Source: Pyrenopolyporus hunteri
Lineage: Eukaryota > Ascomycota > Sordariomycetes > Xylariales > Hypoxylaceae
Direction: 5' to 3'
Length of the DNA stretch: 64,000 bases
NCBI GenBank assembly: GCA_902806595.1
Contig: CADCXC010000011.1
Coordinates: forward strand, 930,001 to 994,000
The position numbers and the translations under genes were made by a program. Each line of letters starts with the position of its first letter. The stretch's first letter is position 1. Below the pieces are notes generated by a model. It was given only the letters and a program-made list of their open reading frames with translations, ran no database searches and had not been told where the DNA came from. Below are positions 23,410-34,801 of this stretch, piece by piece.

Positions 23410-24786
23410 ATGTCTCTGAAATTCGAGCAATTCGTGAAATTCTCCACGGACTCAGGTACGGTTCAATTGTTTCCTTGTTATATCGCCGTTACGCAAACAG
23501 CTTGGATATGCCGGAGTACTACGGCGGCTGATAAGCTATCCGCCCAAGTACCTAACTTTCAAGTAACACATCTCCCCCATCTTTAAGCCCATGGATCGAC
23601 CAGCGCTGGATTCGTATACCTGATCATGAAAACGCCAGGCTTCGTGTTGGGGGATGCGAAGCTCTTAATTCAACATCCGAAGAGTCAACTATACAACTGG
23701 TGCGACATTGGAATATGTGTCAAGCCATAGGGGAACCTCACAGGAGCTTCGCGCTACTCTAACATCCCTATCTTATATCAGAGCCGGAACTAGTATAATG
23801 GAGGCGACATTCACCTCTAGCTACCATATTGGTTTAAACTACTAATAGGCTATACGGGACCGATGGGGATATCCTCAACCTTCACTCCAAGGCAGGGAGT
23901 TTGGGAACTCCACGATCAAATATACTTCTTATCATACTTGAGATCTCCTATTTTCCAAACACTAATATAAACCATCTAAACAACCATCTACCAAGAGACT
24001 CACTAACACCACCTCATAGTCGGCCTCGAGCGGACCTTCCGACTCTTCCAAGCCACCGTGCAAATCCTCTCCTTCTTCACGCTCCCCTTCGACCTGCTCC
24101 TGCGAGCCCTGGCCCTCTCCTCGGGCGCGCCCCCCTCGCCCGCCGCCGTGCTCGGCGTCCTCGAGGGTCTCAACCGGCGGCTGGGGCTAGCGCGGCGGTA
24201 CTTCCGGGTCTTCCGGTTCCTCGACTCGTTCAGCGCCGCGCAGAAGCTGTCCTCGAAGCTGTCCTCCGCGGGCGGGGGCCCGCGCCCGTGGCTGGACGTG
24301 TTCGCGCGGACCTTCATGGGCCTGTACCTGCTCCTCGAGGCGAGCACGCTCGTCGACGCCATGCAGGTGCCGGGCCTGTCCGTGTGGGCCGCGGAGCGCG
24401 AGCGCGGCCTCACCGTCGAGGCCCAGCGCTTCTGGCTCTTCTCCCTGGTCTGCGGCGCCCTGCACAATCTCCTCGAGATCCGCGCCACGCTGGCTTCCGC
24501 GAGCGAGAAGGAGGCTATCGTCGACGAGAAGGCGAAGGATGCGAAAAAGCTCGAGAAGGAGCAGAAGGAGAAAGAGCGCCTGCGGAAGCAGGAGGTCGCG
24601 ACTAAGGTGTACAAGTTGGGCCGTGGCGCCGTCGCCAATGCTCTTGACATCGTTTTGCCGGGCACCGTCGTCGGCTGGGTTAAGCTTGAGCCTGGATATG
24701 TCGGGTTGGCCATGTTTGTGACGACGATATTGACCGGCATGGACGTGTGGGAAAGATGCGGACGGGAAGTGGCTGGGAGTAAGTAA
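23410..24786 (+). CDS. PEX11: peroxisomal membrane biogenesis protein, PEX11 family
   Basis: Exons 23410–23455 and 24020–24786 join in frame to 270 residues. The 46-bp first exon gives the typical start MSLKFEQFVKFSTDS, which continues into VGLERTFRLFQATVQILSF after the splice. The rest shows Pex11-like organisation: an N-terminal amphipathic helix region, a conserved YFRVFRFLDSF segment, hydrophobic stretches near residues 110–125 and 145–160, a charged linker (EKEQKEKERLRKQE) and a final hydrophobic segment (GYVGLAMFVTTILTG). Pex11 proteins remodel the peroxisomal membrane and drive peroxisome elongation and division. The 564-bp intron is far longer than others here, and exon 2 is extremely GC-rich, so a long antisense open frame (24003–24914) is a shadow. 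An extra small exon within the intron cannot be excluded. Confidence 0.87.
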
Positions 24787-25165
24787 AGGTCTGCGATGGA
24801 TAGATGGATGGATGGAACAACGGATCGTCGCGCCCGCGGCGGATTTTGGATAGGGGTTGATACCCCTTTTTGGATATCATGTTCGGTCACACTTGGGGTT
24901 CGTTCGATGGACAAAGCAGTGATGAGGCTATGAAAAATTAGATGAATAGACTATGGATTCGCGTAAGCCCCCTTAGGGACTAAATTCAAAGCTCCTCAGG
25001 CTTCATTTAAAATCGCTCTATGGTATTAAGAGCGTCACTAGTAAGTGCTGTATTCGGGAATTGAGCGCTGCCTCTGTGCGAATATGTACAACGTGGTTGA
25101 GTAGTTCTTTAACCCGTCGGGTTGCGCCATCTAGCAATATAGTATAATAGGCGATCCGATTTAGT
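24787..25165. other. convergent 3' region between PEX11 and the complex I gene
   Basis: The 3' ends of two convergent genes face each other here. Only probable untranslated sequence is present; a GGAT run lies near 24797–24815. No additional frame is supported. Confidence 0.5.
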
Positions 25166-26797
25166 CTATTGACCCGGGGCAATTAACTTGCCTTCTGCTC
25201 GGGCATTGGGACTCCATCCACCAGCCAGAGCTTGAGCACCGCCGTGCTCTGCTGCGTATTTCTGCATCCTCGCTTCTAACTCCGGCCTGAAATGTCGGAT
25301 AAGACCTTGGATAGGCCAGGCGAAGGCTTCACCAAGAGCTAGAAAATGATTAACATCAATTCTAATAAGATTACGCTTGAGAATTAGTACTTACCGCAGA
25401 TGGTGTGCCCTTCAACTTGTTTCGTCAGCTCCTGTAACATGTCAATCTCCCGCTCACGGCCCATCCCCTTTTCGAAGCGGCTCATGATCTGCTCAGTCCA
25501 CTTGCTACCCTCACGGCACGGCGTACATTGTCCGCAAGATTCGTGTCGGTAGAAATGACTTAATCGGGAGATCGCTCGGACGACATCGGCACTCTTATCC
25601 AGGACAATCACAGCAGCGGTACCGAGACCAGACTGGCTATCCTTGAGCGCGTCGAAGTCCATTAATTGGTCGTCACACACATGCTTAGGAAGGATGGGGG
25701 TAGAGGAGCCGCCGGGAATGATAGCGAGCAAGTTGTCCCAGCCGCCCCTGACGCCACCGCAGTGCCTTTCGATGAGTTCTCGCAGGGGAATGCTCATCTC
25801 CTCTTCGACAGTGGCGGGGTTGTTGACGTGACCGGATATGCAGAATAACTTGGTTCCTTGGTTTCGTTCTCGGCCGAAGGAGGCGAACCAGCTACCACCT
25901 CTTCTGCAGATGGTGGGCGCAACAGCGACGGTCTCAACATTGGCAACGGTGGAGGGGCAGCCGAAAACACCGACAGCCGCCGGGAATGGGGGCTTTAGAC
26001 GGGGCTTGCCTGGCTTGCCCTCTAGAGATTCGATAAGCGACGTCTCTTCGCCGCAGACGTACGCACCAGCACCACGGTGTATGTACACATCGAAGTCGTA
26101 GCCCGAACCGCAGGCATTTTTACCGATTAATCCGTCGGCATAGGCTTCGTTGATGGCTTTTTGTAAAACAGCAGCCTCATATATGAACTCGCCGCGAATG
26201 TAAATATACGCAGCTGTAGCGTTCATGGCTCGACCAGCGACCAGACATCCCTCAACCAGCTTGTGAGGATCCTTTCGCATAATCTCTCGGTCCTTGCATG
26301 TCCCGGGCTCGCCTTCGTCGGCGTTCACAACGAGATATCGCGGCTTCGTGTCCTTATCCCAATCTTTAAAGTTCATGAACGACTTGTGTCGCGCTTCTAG
26401 TTAGCGACCAGATTCCGGTTAAAGCTGGGAGATTCCGACATACCCATTTTAAACCGGAAGGAAAACCAGCTCCTCCTCTGCCTCGCAGACCCGAAGCTTT
26501 AATCTCGCTGATGATCCAGTCGTGCCCTTTCAAGATGATCTCTTTCGTCTTATGCCAGTCTCCCATCTTCTTCGCGGACTTAAGGTCTGGGGGGTAGCGG
26601 CCGTAGAGGTTCTGGAATATCCGGTCTTGATCTTTCAGGTTGCCGTAGGTCCGGCTCGGGGATCCATCTTGGACGCTCGCGAAATTTCGGTTCTGCTGGG
26701 TCGTGGACGTCTGCGGTAATCTTGAGCATGAGGGCAGAGCGACGCGCGACAAGGCCTTCGTCGAGGCTGCCGACGGCGCAGCGGTCCTGGACAGCAT
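25166..26797 (-). CDS. nuo51: NADH:ubiquinone oxidoreductase 51 kDa subunit (NDUFV1/NuoF)
   Basis: Exons 26444–26797, 25395–26382 and 25166–25338 join to 504 residues; the introns are 61 and 56 bp. The ATG at 26797 starts a mitochondrial presequence (MLSRTAAPSAAST…); the frame further upstream begins only with TTG. The Gly-rich segment GLRGRGGAGFPSGLKW and the NADEGEPGTCKDREIM block form the FMN and NADH sites. GAGAYVCGEETSLIES and the iron-sulfur motif ESCGQCTPCREG, with a further Cys in HTICG, form cluster N3. This subunit is the electron entry point of complex I on its matrix arm: it oxidises NADH, passes electrons to FMN and then to the Fe-S chain. Length and motifs are normal for the family. 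It is divergent from the dynactin gene. Confidence 0.97.
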
Positions 26798-27356
26798 CTT
26801 GGAAGGTGTTCGGATGCTCAATTGAGCAGAGAGAGTGGAGAGACCGGATGGCGATGGAGAGATTTCGGAGGTTTTATCGTTAAAAGAGTGAGTTTAAAGA
26901 GTTGAGGCCTTTGAATAGAAATGACGGCGATTTGATTGGTTCGGTCCGCTCTGGAGGTGGGTCTGCCGTTCTGTGGCAATGAAGCTCGCATAGATGTACC
27001 CGGGTACTTGCGTACTTGGAGCAGGCGTGATGTAAGGCTTCTGTTGCAGCTTAGCAGCTGAGTAATGAGGTCATGTATTCTGCTTTAGCGTAAAGATTCT
27101 GATTGATGCATATCGGATTCTTATCGCTGATAACGACTCTCTTTGATAAGTGAACGCTCGCCTTCATATCTAGGTACCTACCTAGGTCACCAAGTACGAT
27201 GCAGCACACGGTATATAGCAATCTACAGCACCTTACATCAATATAAGGAGGTACCAGATTCCTACAACGAGGCCCGTCTCCATGAGGCCATGAGCGCGAG
27301 TCCATCAACACCCTCGTCCTTGACGCTTCGCCTCACCCAACTCGCACGGAAACAAG
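26798..27356. promoter_or_regulatory. bidirectional promoter region, nuo51 and dynactin p27
   Basis: About 560 bp separates the two divergent start codons, so both promoters must lie here. A TAGGTACCTACCTAGG element occurs at about 27171–27187. No consensus TATA box stands out. Inferred from gene orientation only. Confidence 0.5.
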
Positions 27357-28001
27357 ATGTCGTCTAAACGCCAATCCGTCCTTCCTCGCGTCCAGGCTGG
27401 CCCTAAAGCGCCCGTCAACTTTTCCTCGTCTATCACGATAGCCGACTCAGCACTTCTGTCCGGGAACCATACGATCAACATCAGTTCCGAGTCTGTCGTA
27501 CATCCGCGAGCGAAATTAGATTCCTCTAACGGACGAATCACAATTGGCCGAAGATGTATCATCCACGAAAGAACGAGCATCGGGGCAGCGTCTGCCGATC
27601 CGACCCCTAGCGAATCCCGCGACGGCGTGGTAATCAGTGACTACGTCACCGTTGAAGTTGGCGCGATAATCGAGTCCGGCGGCACTATGATTGGCGAAGG
27701 GACTACAGTTGGCGTCGGCTGCAGAGTCGGCAAGGGGGCGAGGTTAGGGAAGGTAAGTTTATCTAACACGGATGTTATATCGTAACTACTTCAAATGCTA
27801 ACTATGGAATAGCATTGCACTTTAACTCCCCATAGCGTCATACAGCCCTGGGAGATAGTGCCGGACTTCACCGTCGTATATTCCAACGGCACTAGACGAC
27901 CCGATAAACGTGGCGTGGGAGATCTGAAGAATAAGGCGCAAGCACGCCAGATTGAGGTTTTAAGGAGGCTCATACCCAGCAATCCCGCCAAGTTTCAATG
28001 A
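27357..28001 (+). CDS. DCTN6: dynactin subunit 6 (p27), left-handed beta-helix protein
   Basis: Exons 27357–27752 and 27813–28001 with a 60-bp intron (donor GTAAGT, branch CTAAC, acceptor TAG) give 194 residues. The protein is built from hexapeptide repeats of the left-handed beta-helix type, such as ITIADSALLSGNHTINI, VVISDYVTVEVGAII and GTMIGEGTTVGVGCRVG. A conserved C-terminal part follows (CTLTPHSVIQPWEIVPDFTV). This pattern and length fit p27, which with p25 forms the pointed-end complex of dynactin. That complex helps dynein bind early endosomes and other cargo on microtubules. A general gamma-carbonic-anhydrase-like protein is the alternative, but the sequence order fits p27 better. 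Its promoter is shared with nuo51. Confidence 0.85.
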
Positions 28002-28843
28002 CATCGGCAAATACCCTTGGTTTTGATGATATAGTTTATATAATGATACCCCGTTGAGAATTATAGCTCTTGTTTACTTTGCCTGAGCGCAGCGTCTCGT
28101 GAGGGCTATGCGTCAGGTTACGAAGATCGTTGGTAGCTTGTTCGCCTTTTCTAAACCTGGCCATTGTCGGTTGGGCCATCGGCCATACGAACAATAGGTT
28201 ATCGAGGACGAGTCTCATCTGTATTGCTACATATTGGTGAATGTAGATTACCTACTTAGCACCTAAGTATTGTGTAAGACATCTTCCTGCAAAGTTGATT
28301 TCTCCTCTTATCCAGTATCTCGAATCAAGTGGATTTTCTAAGTGATCTACAGTAAAGTTTAGGGCCCCGTTGCTAATGGGATAATACATCTTCTGCACTC
28401 ATCATGCTACTAATTTTAGAATGTGAATATATAGGTACATATCTAATGTCCTCTAATTTCTCGTACCGTTAAACCCGAGCCCCAAACCGTTTCAAGTCAG
28501 ATTTGGGTAAGGCGTTACAAATACAATGTAAATTTTGCAAACGGGCCAAAAAGCTCTGGATTCAAGTGTGGAAAGAGGTATGGTATATTATCGGAACGTT
28601 GATGGAGTTTCGCGGAGTCTGTGTAACGGTACCTGTAATCGGGTAAGGAGAGGGGCAGCCCATCACCACACCCCAAGGGCCTAAGATTACCTAGGTATTG
28701 CGAGGTCTAGAGATCAATGGCCCGTTAAATTCTTACGGTAGTAATATCGGCATATGGTTCACCTATCGGTGTAAGGATGATAGAAGGTGGCCCTTTCATA
28801 TCCGAGTTAAGCCCACCTAACCGCTTAAGCGGCGCCAAACCCA
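28002..28843. other. convergent intergenic region
   Basis: It lies between the 3' ends of the p27 and coq3 genes and is AT-rich. I see no coding exon or RNA gene. Confidence 0.5.
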
Positions 28844-29776
28844 TCATGTTGATTCAGCCACTCGCCTGACGCCAAAGAAGTAGTTGCCAATCTTCTCACT
28901 GCCGTTCACTTCCTTCCAGCCTAGACCAGGGACGTAAACTACCCCCATACATCTCGGCTCGGCCCATCCCGTCCTGTTCTGGAGGAAATGAGTTCTTAGC
29001 TCTTCTTCTTGGATGTACTTGTTCCAGTCGTGGGTGCCTTTCGGTACTATGCGCAGCAGGTCTTCCGCCACGACGTTGGTCGTCAACCAACTCATCCAAG
29101 TCCTCGCGATGGTGCTCAACACCAGCCAGCCTCCTGGTTTGACGAAGGGCGCGCACTTATCCAGGAACTGCGCTGGGTTCGAGACGTGTTCTATAACTTC
29201 GAAGATCGACACGATATCGTAGCCATTTTGAGGCGTACTCGGAATTGGTAGTTCCTCGATGGGTATGTTTAGGTAGGTCAATTTCGACCGCAGCGCGGGG
29301 TCGCGCTTCGCATGCGCCTTGGCGACGGATAAAACCTCAGAACTGGGATCTATAGCCGTCACAGACGCGGTCGTGGGTAATCGGGCAGCAGACTCGGCGA
29401 AGATACCGCCTCCACAGCCTATGTCTAGGTATTTAAGACCTGTCGAGGGCGGAGGCGAGTCATCGAGAACCGAGGAGCGGCAAGAGCGGATGAAGTCGTG
29501 GCGGAGCGGATTCATGAGATGGAGGATACGAGACGGGCCTTGGGGATCCCACCATGATGACGCGAGGGCGTTGAAGTGGGAAACTTCATCTGGAGAGACT
29601 GTTGTGAATGCGGGGTCGGTGGAGTTGGGCTTTGGAGGGGTCGAGGATGGAGAGGATGAGGCCGTTGTAGATGAGAACTTCCGATTTAAAGGTATTGATA
29701 TATGCTGGATCGGACGTGGACTAATAGCGGAATCGCGAAGCCGCCGAAGAAGGATGGTTTTAACACGGGGCGGCAT
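28844..29776 (-). CDS. coq3: ubiquinone biosynthesis O-methyltransferase Coq3
   Basis: An intron-less frame of 310 residues from the ATG at 29776 (MPPRVKTILLRRLRD…). The frame upstream has no further ATG. The N-terminus is rich in Arg and Ser and lacks acidic residues, as expected for a mitochondrial presequence. The domain begins FNALASSWWDPQGPSRILHLMNPLR, typical of the UbiG/Coq3 family. The S-adenosylmethionine motif I, YLDIGCGGGIFAE, is near residue 105, and the later motif DIVSIFEVIEHV is also present. The enzyme carries out both O-methylation steps of the quinone head group on the matrix side of the inner membrane, within the CoQ synthome. It is divergent from RIB3. Confidence 0.95.
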   Translation of the reverse strand: MPPRVKTILLRRLRDSAISPRPIQHISIPLNRKFSSTTASSSPSSTPPKPNSTDPAFTTVSPDEVSHFNALASSWWDPQGPSRILHLMNPLRHDFIRSCRSSVLDDSPPPSTGLKYLDIGCGGGIFAESAARLPTTASVTAIDPSSEVLSVAKAHAKRDPALRSKLTYLNIPIEELPIPSTPQNGYDIVSIFEVIEHVSNPAQFLDKCAPFVKPGGWLVLSTIARTWMSWLTTNVVAEDLLRIVPKGTHDWNKYIQEEELRTHFLQNRTGWAEPRCMGVVYVPGLGWKEVNGSEKIGNYFFGVRRVAEST

Positions 29777-30608
29777 GATATAGGTTCTCAGCGACAGCCT
29801 CGTCCCGCCCGCCAATAATTGGCTGATTCTTCTTTCTTAGTCCGTCGGCTGCCGTGCCGTCGCAAAGAGCTGAGGAATCGGCTACGAAGATAGAAGAGTT
29901 CCCAAATTAGGTATGTAAATAGCTTGGTAGATAAGATAAGATGAGCTGAAGAGGTATCCGTTGACGGAATCAACCTACTTGGCCCACCGCCCTGGGAACA
30001 TCCAGTGGGTGTGGCACCATCCTGGTTGCGCGCTGGAATTGACCAATCAGATGAGTGTAAGCGTGTTAGCGTGATGTAATTCGGACCCCGAGGAAACTGC
30101 GGATTAACTAAAGCCCCCACAGAATCCGACCCCGCCGAGCCTCGGAAAAGCAGGAATGACAAACCCAGTTCCTCGGAGACCCTTAAGTGGTAGAAGGCAG
30201 AGTAAGTACCTGTAACCTCTAACGGGTAATCAATCAGTCAGCTGTTTTCGAATAATCACTTCAGAAGGCTTGGGATGAGTAATCACTTGCTTCTCTCACC
30301 TATTTTACGTATTTGATCAATGTTCCCTCACCTTGGATCTCTTCGTTGTTCGAATTGGTATCCCAAGGCAGTTTTCTGGCATTAAAAGCTTCTGTTGTGA
30401 AAAAGAAGAGAAGTTCTCTTTGTCTCTAGATCTCGCCACTTATACGCCAAGGTCCTTATCGCTTGCCTCGCTCCCACCATCAGCAACAAGTCGTATGCTT
30501 GTGACGCAAACTTCTAATCCCGCCCTTTACTGTAGTTATTCCTGTGCGCGCGCATTGGGGAGCGGTGCCACTTGACGGCGGTCTCATATATCATATCTAT
30601 CGCCCAAC
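29777..30608. promoter_or_regulatory. divergent promoter region, coq3 and RIB3
   Basis: About 830 bp separates two divergent start codons. A CT-rich stretch precedes RIB3 (30290–30480). No other gene is supported. Regulatory role is inferred from orientation. Confidence 0.45.
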
Positions 30609-31399
30609 ATGCCGGCTGCAGTCATAGATCGCAACGAATTCGACTCCATACCCGACGCGATTGCCGCATTCCGTATGTACTCGTGTCCCGCGTATCTGGC
30701 GGGGTGTTCTCTCCAGCACCACCATCTCACGTTAAACCCGACTAACTTACGCCTGGTCATGTAGGGAATGGCGAGTTTATAGTCGTCATGGACGACCCAG
30801 GTCGCGAGAACGAAGGGGACTTGATCATAGCCGGCGACAGCATAACAACGGAGCAGATGGCTTTCATGGTCCGACACTCTTCCGGTCTGATCTGCGCGCC
30901 CATCACCCCCGCCCTGACCGAGTCCCTCAACCTGCCGCAGATGGTAGAGCACAGCGAAGACCCTCGCGGCACCGCCTACACAATCTCCATTGACGCTGCC
31001 GACCCCTCCGTCACTACCGGCATCAGCGCACACGACCGCGCCCTAACCGTGCGGCTTCTCGCAGACCCCAACGCGACTCCCGCCAGTTTCCGACGCCCAG
31101 GCCACGTATTCCCGCTACGCGCGCGCCCGGGCGGCGTCAGGGCTCGGAGAGGCCACACCGAGGCTGGTATAGATTTCTGCCGGCTGGCGGGTAAGCCGGA
31201 AGTGGCCGCCATCTGCGAGCTCGTCGAAGACGGCGACGAAGTTACTGGGAGAGCCGTGCGGGAGGGCCCCGGCATGATGAGGGGCGAGGGGTGTATCGCC
31301 TTCGCGAGGAAATGGGGACTCAAGGTCTGCACGATCGACGATTTGGCCACATACTTGGACAAGGTCGATGGTAAAATCGGCGCCAACGGAACTTCATGA
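30609..31399 (+). CDS. RIB3: 3,4-dihydroxy-2-butanone 4-phosphate synthase
   Basis: Exons 30609–30672 and 30765–31399 with a 92-bp intron give 232 residues. The spliced start joins DAIAAF to RNGEFIVVMDD, the normal opening of the fold. The substrate and metal site DDPGRENEGDLIIA, the RHSSGLICAPI segment, TGISAHDRALTVRLLA, RPGHVFPLRA and RRGHTEAGIDFCRLAG are all present, including the catalytic Glu and His residues. The enzyme converts ribulose 5-phosphate to 3,4-dihydroxy-2-butanone 4-phosphate and formate, feeding the xylene ring of riboflavin. It is stand-alone: there is no fused GTP cyclohydrolase II domain, as is usual in fungi. It works with the riboflavin kinase gene about 23 kb away in the same overall pathway. 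Confidence 0.97.
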
Positions 31400-32273
31400 T
31401 TACTCGCCGAGACATATCCGCACTACGGGGATTCCGGATATAATTGTATATCGACGTATCTCTCATAAACCCGCCCAATGCGCCTGAGACATCCAGGACG
31501 CAAAAAAACTTAGAGGAACTCCAGTCGATAGGATTGATGGGCCGAGGTTTGGTTCATATTGGCGTTTATACATTGTATAGAGAAAATGGGGCCAGGTATT
31601 ATAGTCGCATCTCCAGCCATATCACAAGATATTATACACTATTACATATATGGATCTAATATCCTCGCGGAATTGAAGTATTTTGATCACAATCAATCCA
31701 ATACGATACCTCATATGACCTCCAGATTGAAATGAACAGCGTTTGTACCCGCTGGAGCAAGAATCCGGGCTGGATTAATGATCGAAACGGACTTTAGGGG
31801 GCGCATTGGAGCACATCTACGTACCTTAAGTAGCGGAATCATAAGCCCCGCTGTTAGACAGATAGGTACTTGCCCTATAAACTGTCTTGAGAATATGGCT
31901 TTCGATTAGCCTATAGGTGAGGAAAAGGTGGCCATCAAGTACCTAAAGCTTGAAAAGTTAACGAATAGCTTCATGTGTTGTATTTACGGTCGAACATTCG
32001 AAGCAAACCTATCTTATAGTCAATAAGTCATGTAAATTGAAAGGATAGGTAAAACGGGCACGCCGTCTCCGTTAAAAATGTGACATGTCCGGGGGTAAAT
32101 AGCGCAATGCCGAGGTCGGCTATCTTACCCGTGACTCGGTTCCCAACCGGCTTCCAAGGCTCCGTTTGCTTTGTTTCTGCCTAATCTTGTTAGATGGAAA
32201 CCAATACACTCGCACGTAACTGTATTGGAAATACTGGCGGTATTTTAGGGTTGATACTGGGAAAGCTCACTAG
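31400..32273. other. AT-rich intergenic region
   Basis: No coding exon or RNA gene recognised. The left part is probably the 3' region of RIB3 and the right part the promoter of the transporter gene. Confidence 0.5.
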
Positions 32274-34006
32274 ATGCTGGAGAGAATTGTAAAGCCCCTC
32301 AAGTGGTTCTACCATGAATTCGGGCTCGCCGCGATTCACGAGACCGGCCGAAATGCCTACCTCATTATCTTGGCACGGACCTGCCGCATGTTCGCCTACG
32401 GGACCAATGCCCTTATCCTAGGTACGCTTTTGGCTTGGCCCGCGTAGTCATATTGATCTCGTGGGGTTTAACAAGATAATGTAGCTATATTTTTCTCCGC
32501 ACTGAAAATTTCGGATCACCAAATCGGTCTCTTCATGACATTTACGTTATTGGGAGACGTCATCCTTGGGACATTCCTCACACTCGTTGCGGACCGTATC
32601 GGAAGACGAAAAGTCTTACTTGGTGGTTCCGTATTGATGATACTGAGCGGTGTCATCTTTGCTGTTTTTGAAAATTTCTGGATCCTGTTGTTCGCAGCCA
32701 TCGTTGGTGTTATTAGTATCACCGGTGGCGACTTCGGTCCGTTTCGAAGTATAGAAGAGTCAGTCGTGTTATTATCGAAGAAATTTATGATGGGGATGCC
32801 TAACGACTGTCTAGATCCATCTTATCGCAGCTCACCATTCCCTCAACGAGAGCAGATGTTTTGTCGTGGTACGTCACGACGGCGCTATTCGGATCGTCTC
32901 TGGGAAGTGAATTATCGGGAAGAATTCTCCGCTTCCTGCAGAGCAAAGATGAATGGTCCGAGGTCGACTCGTATCATGCCCTTTTCTGGATATACGCCGC
33001 GATGGGCACGGTAAACCTTGGACTCGTCCTACTACTAACAGACTCGTGTGAATTACATCCAGCGGAAGAGGCTTACACGCAACTCCCACAAGATGATAAC
33101 GTAAACAGCGCGAACATGAACCCCCAGAGAATCGAAGAGCCCGTGGAAGAAGTTCTTGTTCCAGCGAAGTCTCGAAATTGGGTCATTCGAGGTCTAACTT
33201 GGTTGTCGAACCGACTTGCTCAGATTTCGCCGCCAACTCGATCGGTGATGTACAAGTTATGGTTCCTGTTGGCCGTGGATTCCCTCGCAGACGGGATGGT
33301 GCCGTATTCCTTAACCAACTATTATATGGATGAGAAGTTCCATCCTTCTAAGTCCACTCTTGGCGATATCACATCTTTCAGCTATTTTATCGGGGCTATT
33401 TCAGCGTCATTCGCTGGTCCACTGGCACGAAAGATCGGCCTGATTAACACGATGGTGTTTACTCACACCCCATCTTCGGCGGCCGTATTAGTCTTCCCAT
33501 TCCCACCTTACCTGTGGATGACGGCGGGGCTTCTGCTGATTCGTGCTGGATTGAATAACATGGACCAAGGGCCAAGGGCAGCTTTTATAGCCGCGGTGGT
33601 GAAGCCTGAGGAGCGGACAGCAGTTATGGGCATCACCGCTACGGTTAGAACGCTGGCATCTATGGCGGGCCCTACTGTTACGGGCCTTCTAGCCGCGAGC
33701 GAACGATTTTGGATTGCATTCGTTGCAGCGGGGAGTTGTCGCTTGGCGTACGACTTTGGTCTTTATGCTATGTTCGTGAATATGAAAATTCACGATCACG
33801 AGAGCAAGCCGGCCGACTTGTCCAACGGACGGGATACGAGACGTGTCCCCGACGAAGAAATGGAGCTGCAAAGCTTAGCTGATACTGATAGTGGTAGCGA
33901 GGAAACACAATCTGAGAAATCGGAACCCGAGGTTATCAACCTCGAGGTTCCTGACAATAGTCAGAGGATTCGAAGTAGAAGTCCGCGCCGAGCAACGGAT
34001 GTATAG
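32274..34006 (+). CDS. major facilitator superfamily transporter, three exons
   Basis: Exons 32274–32421, 32485–32758 and 32815–34006 join in frame to 537 residues. The introns are 63 and 56 bp; the second has a GTCAGT donor, which restores EESILSQLT across the junction. The MFS signature loop between helices 2 and 3 is clear (LVADRIGRRKVLLGG). Around a dozen hydrophobic segments fit 12 membrane helices in two halves. A long hydrophilic central loop (about residues 220–270) carries an Asp/Asn/Glu-rich stretch, and the C-terminal 75 residues are acidic and cytoplasmic. It belongs to a fungal group with GGDFGPFR in helix 4. The substrate cannot be inferred. No adjacent metabolic gene cluster points to one. 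Confidence 0.87.
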
Positions 34007-34801
34007 GTAGATATAACTTTTGTTTGAGGAAGAGGGAATTCTTCGAGCTCGCAAGCTGTCTCGGTCAAGGTTAATGGGGGAATGACCAATTGGTAGACTT
34101 TCAATTGCTCGTCCCACGACAGAGGGACCTATACAGACCCGTGCACGGCGGCAGCTGTAAAAGTCCTGATAATCTCAACCTCAATCTGGTTGCGATATCT
34201 AGGTACCATACCGAGGTAACTGATGGTGAGGCGTTCAGGTGTCTACAATATACATATAAAATATTGTGATATTGTATGTGATGGCAGAACACGATGTCGT
34301 AGCCAAAGTGGAATTGAAATGTCAAATACGAGAAGAATAACGCGTGCATCGGCTCTCTGCCTTAGGCTTAGGTAAACTCAGTTGGTAAACCCAGCTGACC
34401 GGAGACTTTTCATTCTGGAAACTGCTGCTCTCGTTATCACCAAATTGCGTCATGGCAGTTGCCTGCGTTTTACTTCGTATGCCAATGTTGCCTACCAGTA
34501 GGCAAGAGGTACCTATAGGAGGTAGGTAAGTAGGTAGGTACCTAATTAGAAATGGTGTAGCGGCATGATAGTTAGTCCGCCCTCTATCCCGAGAACGCTC
34601 CGCCATAGATAGGTAGGTACCTACCTAGGCTGGCACCTAGGTACCTGCATGCTTTACGTCTATATATGACGGCGATAAGTTAGGTACCTCTAGTAGGTAT
34701 CTAGTAGGTATTTAATAAAACTGGCAGCGCATGCGCATTGTCCGTGTCCGCTCTCAAACCTCTGATCGTCACCCAATTTTATCAACCATTCCAAAGTCAC
34801 C
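34007..34801. other. intergenic region dense in TAGGTACCTA motifs
   Basis: The region just upstream of the Fmp52 gene (34510–34720) contains at least six copies of GGTAGGTA, TAGGTACCTA or AGGTACCT. No exon is supported. It presumably contains the Fmp52 promoter. Confidence 0.5.

Noticed and set aside
24003..24914. 303-codon open frame antisense to the PEX11 second exon
   Set aside because: It mirrors a very GC-rich exon in which stops are rare on all frames. Its product is Arg/Ser-rich and lacks any domain.
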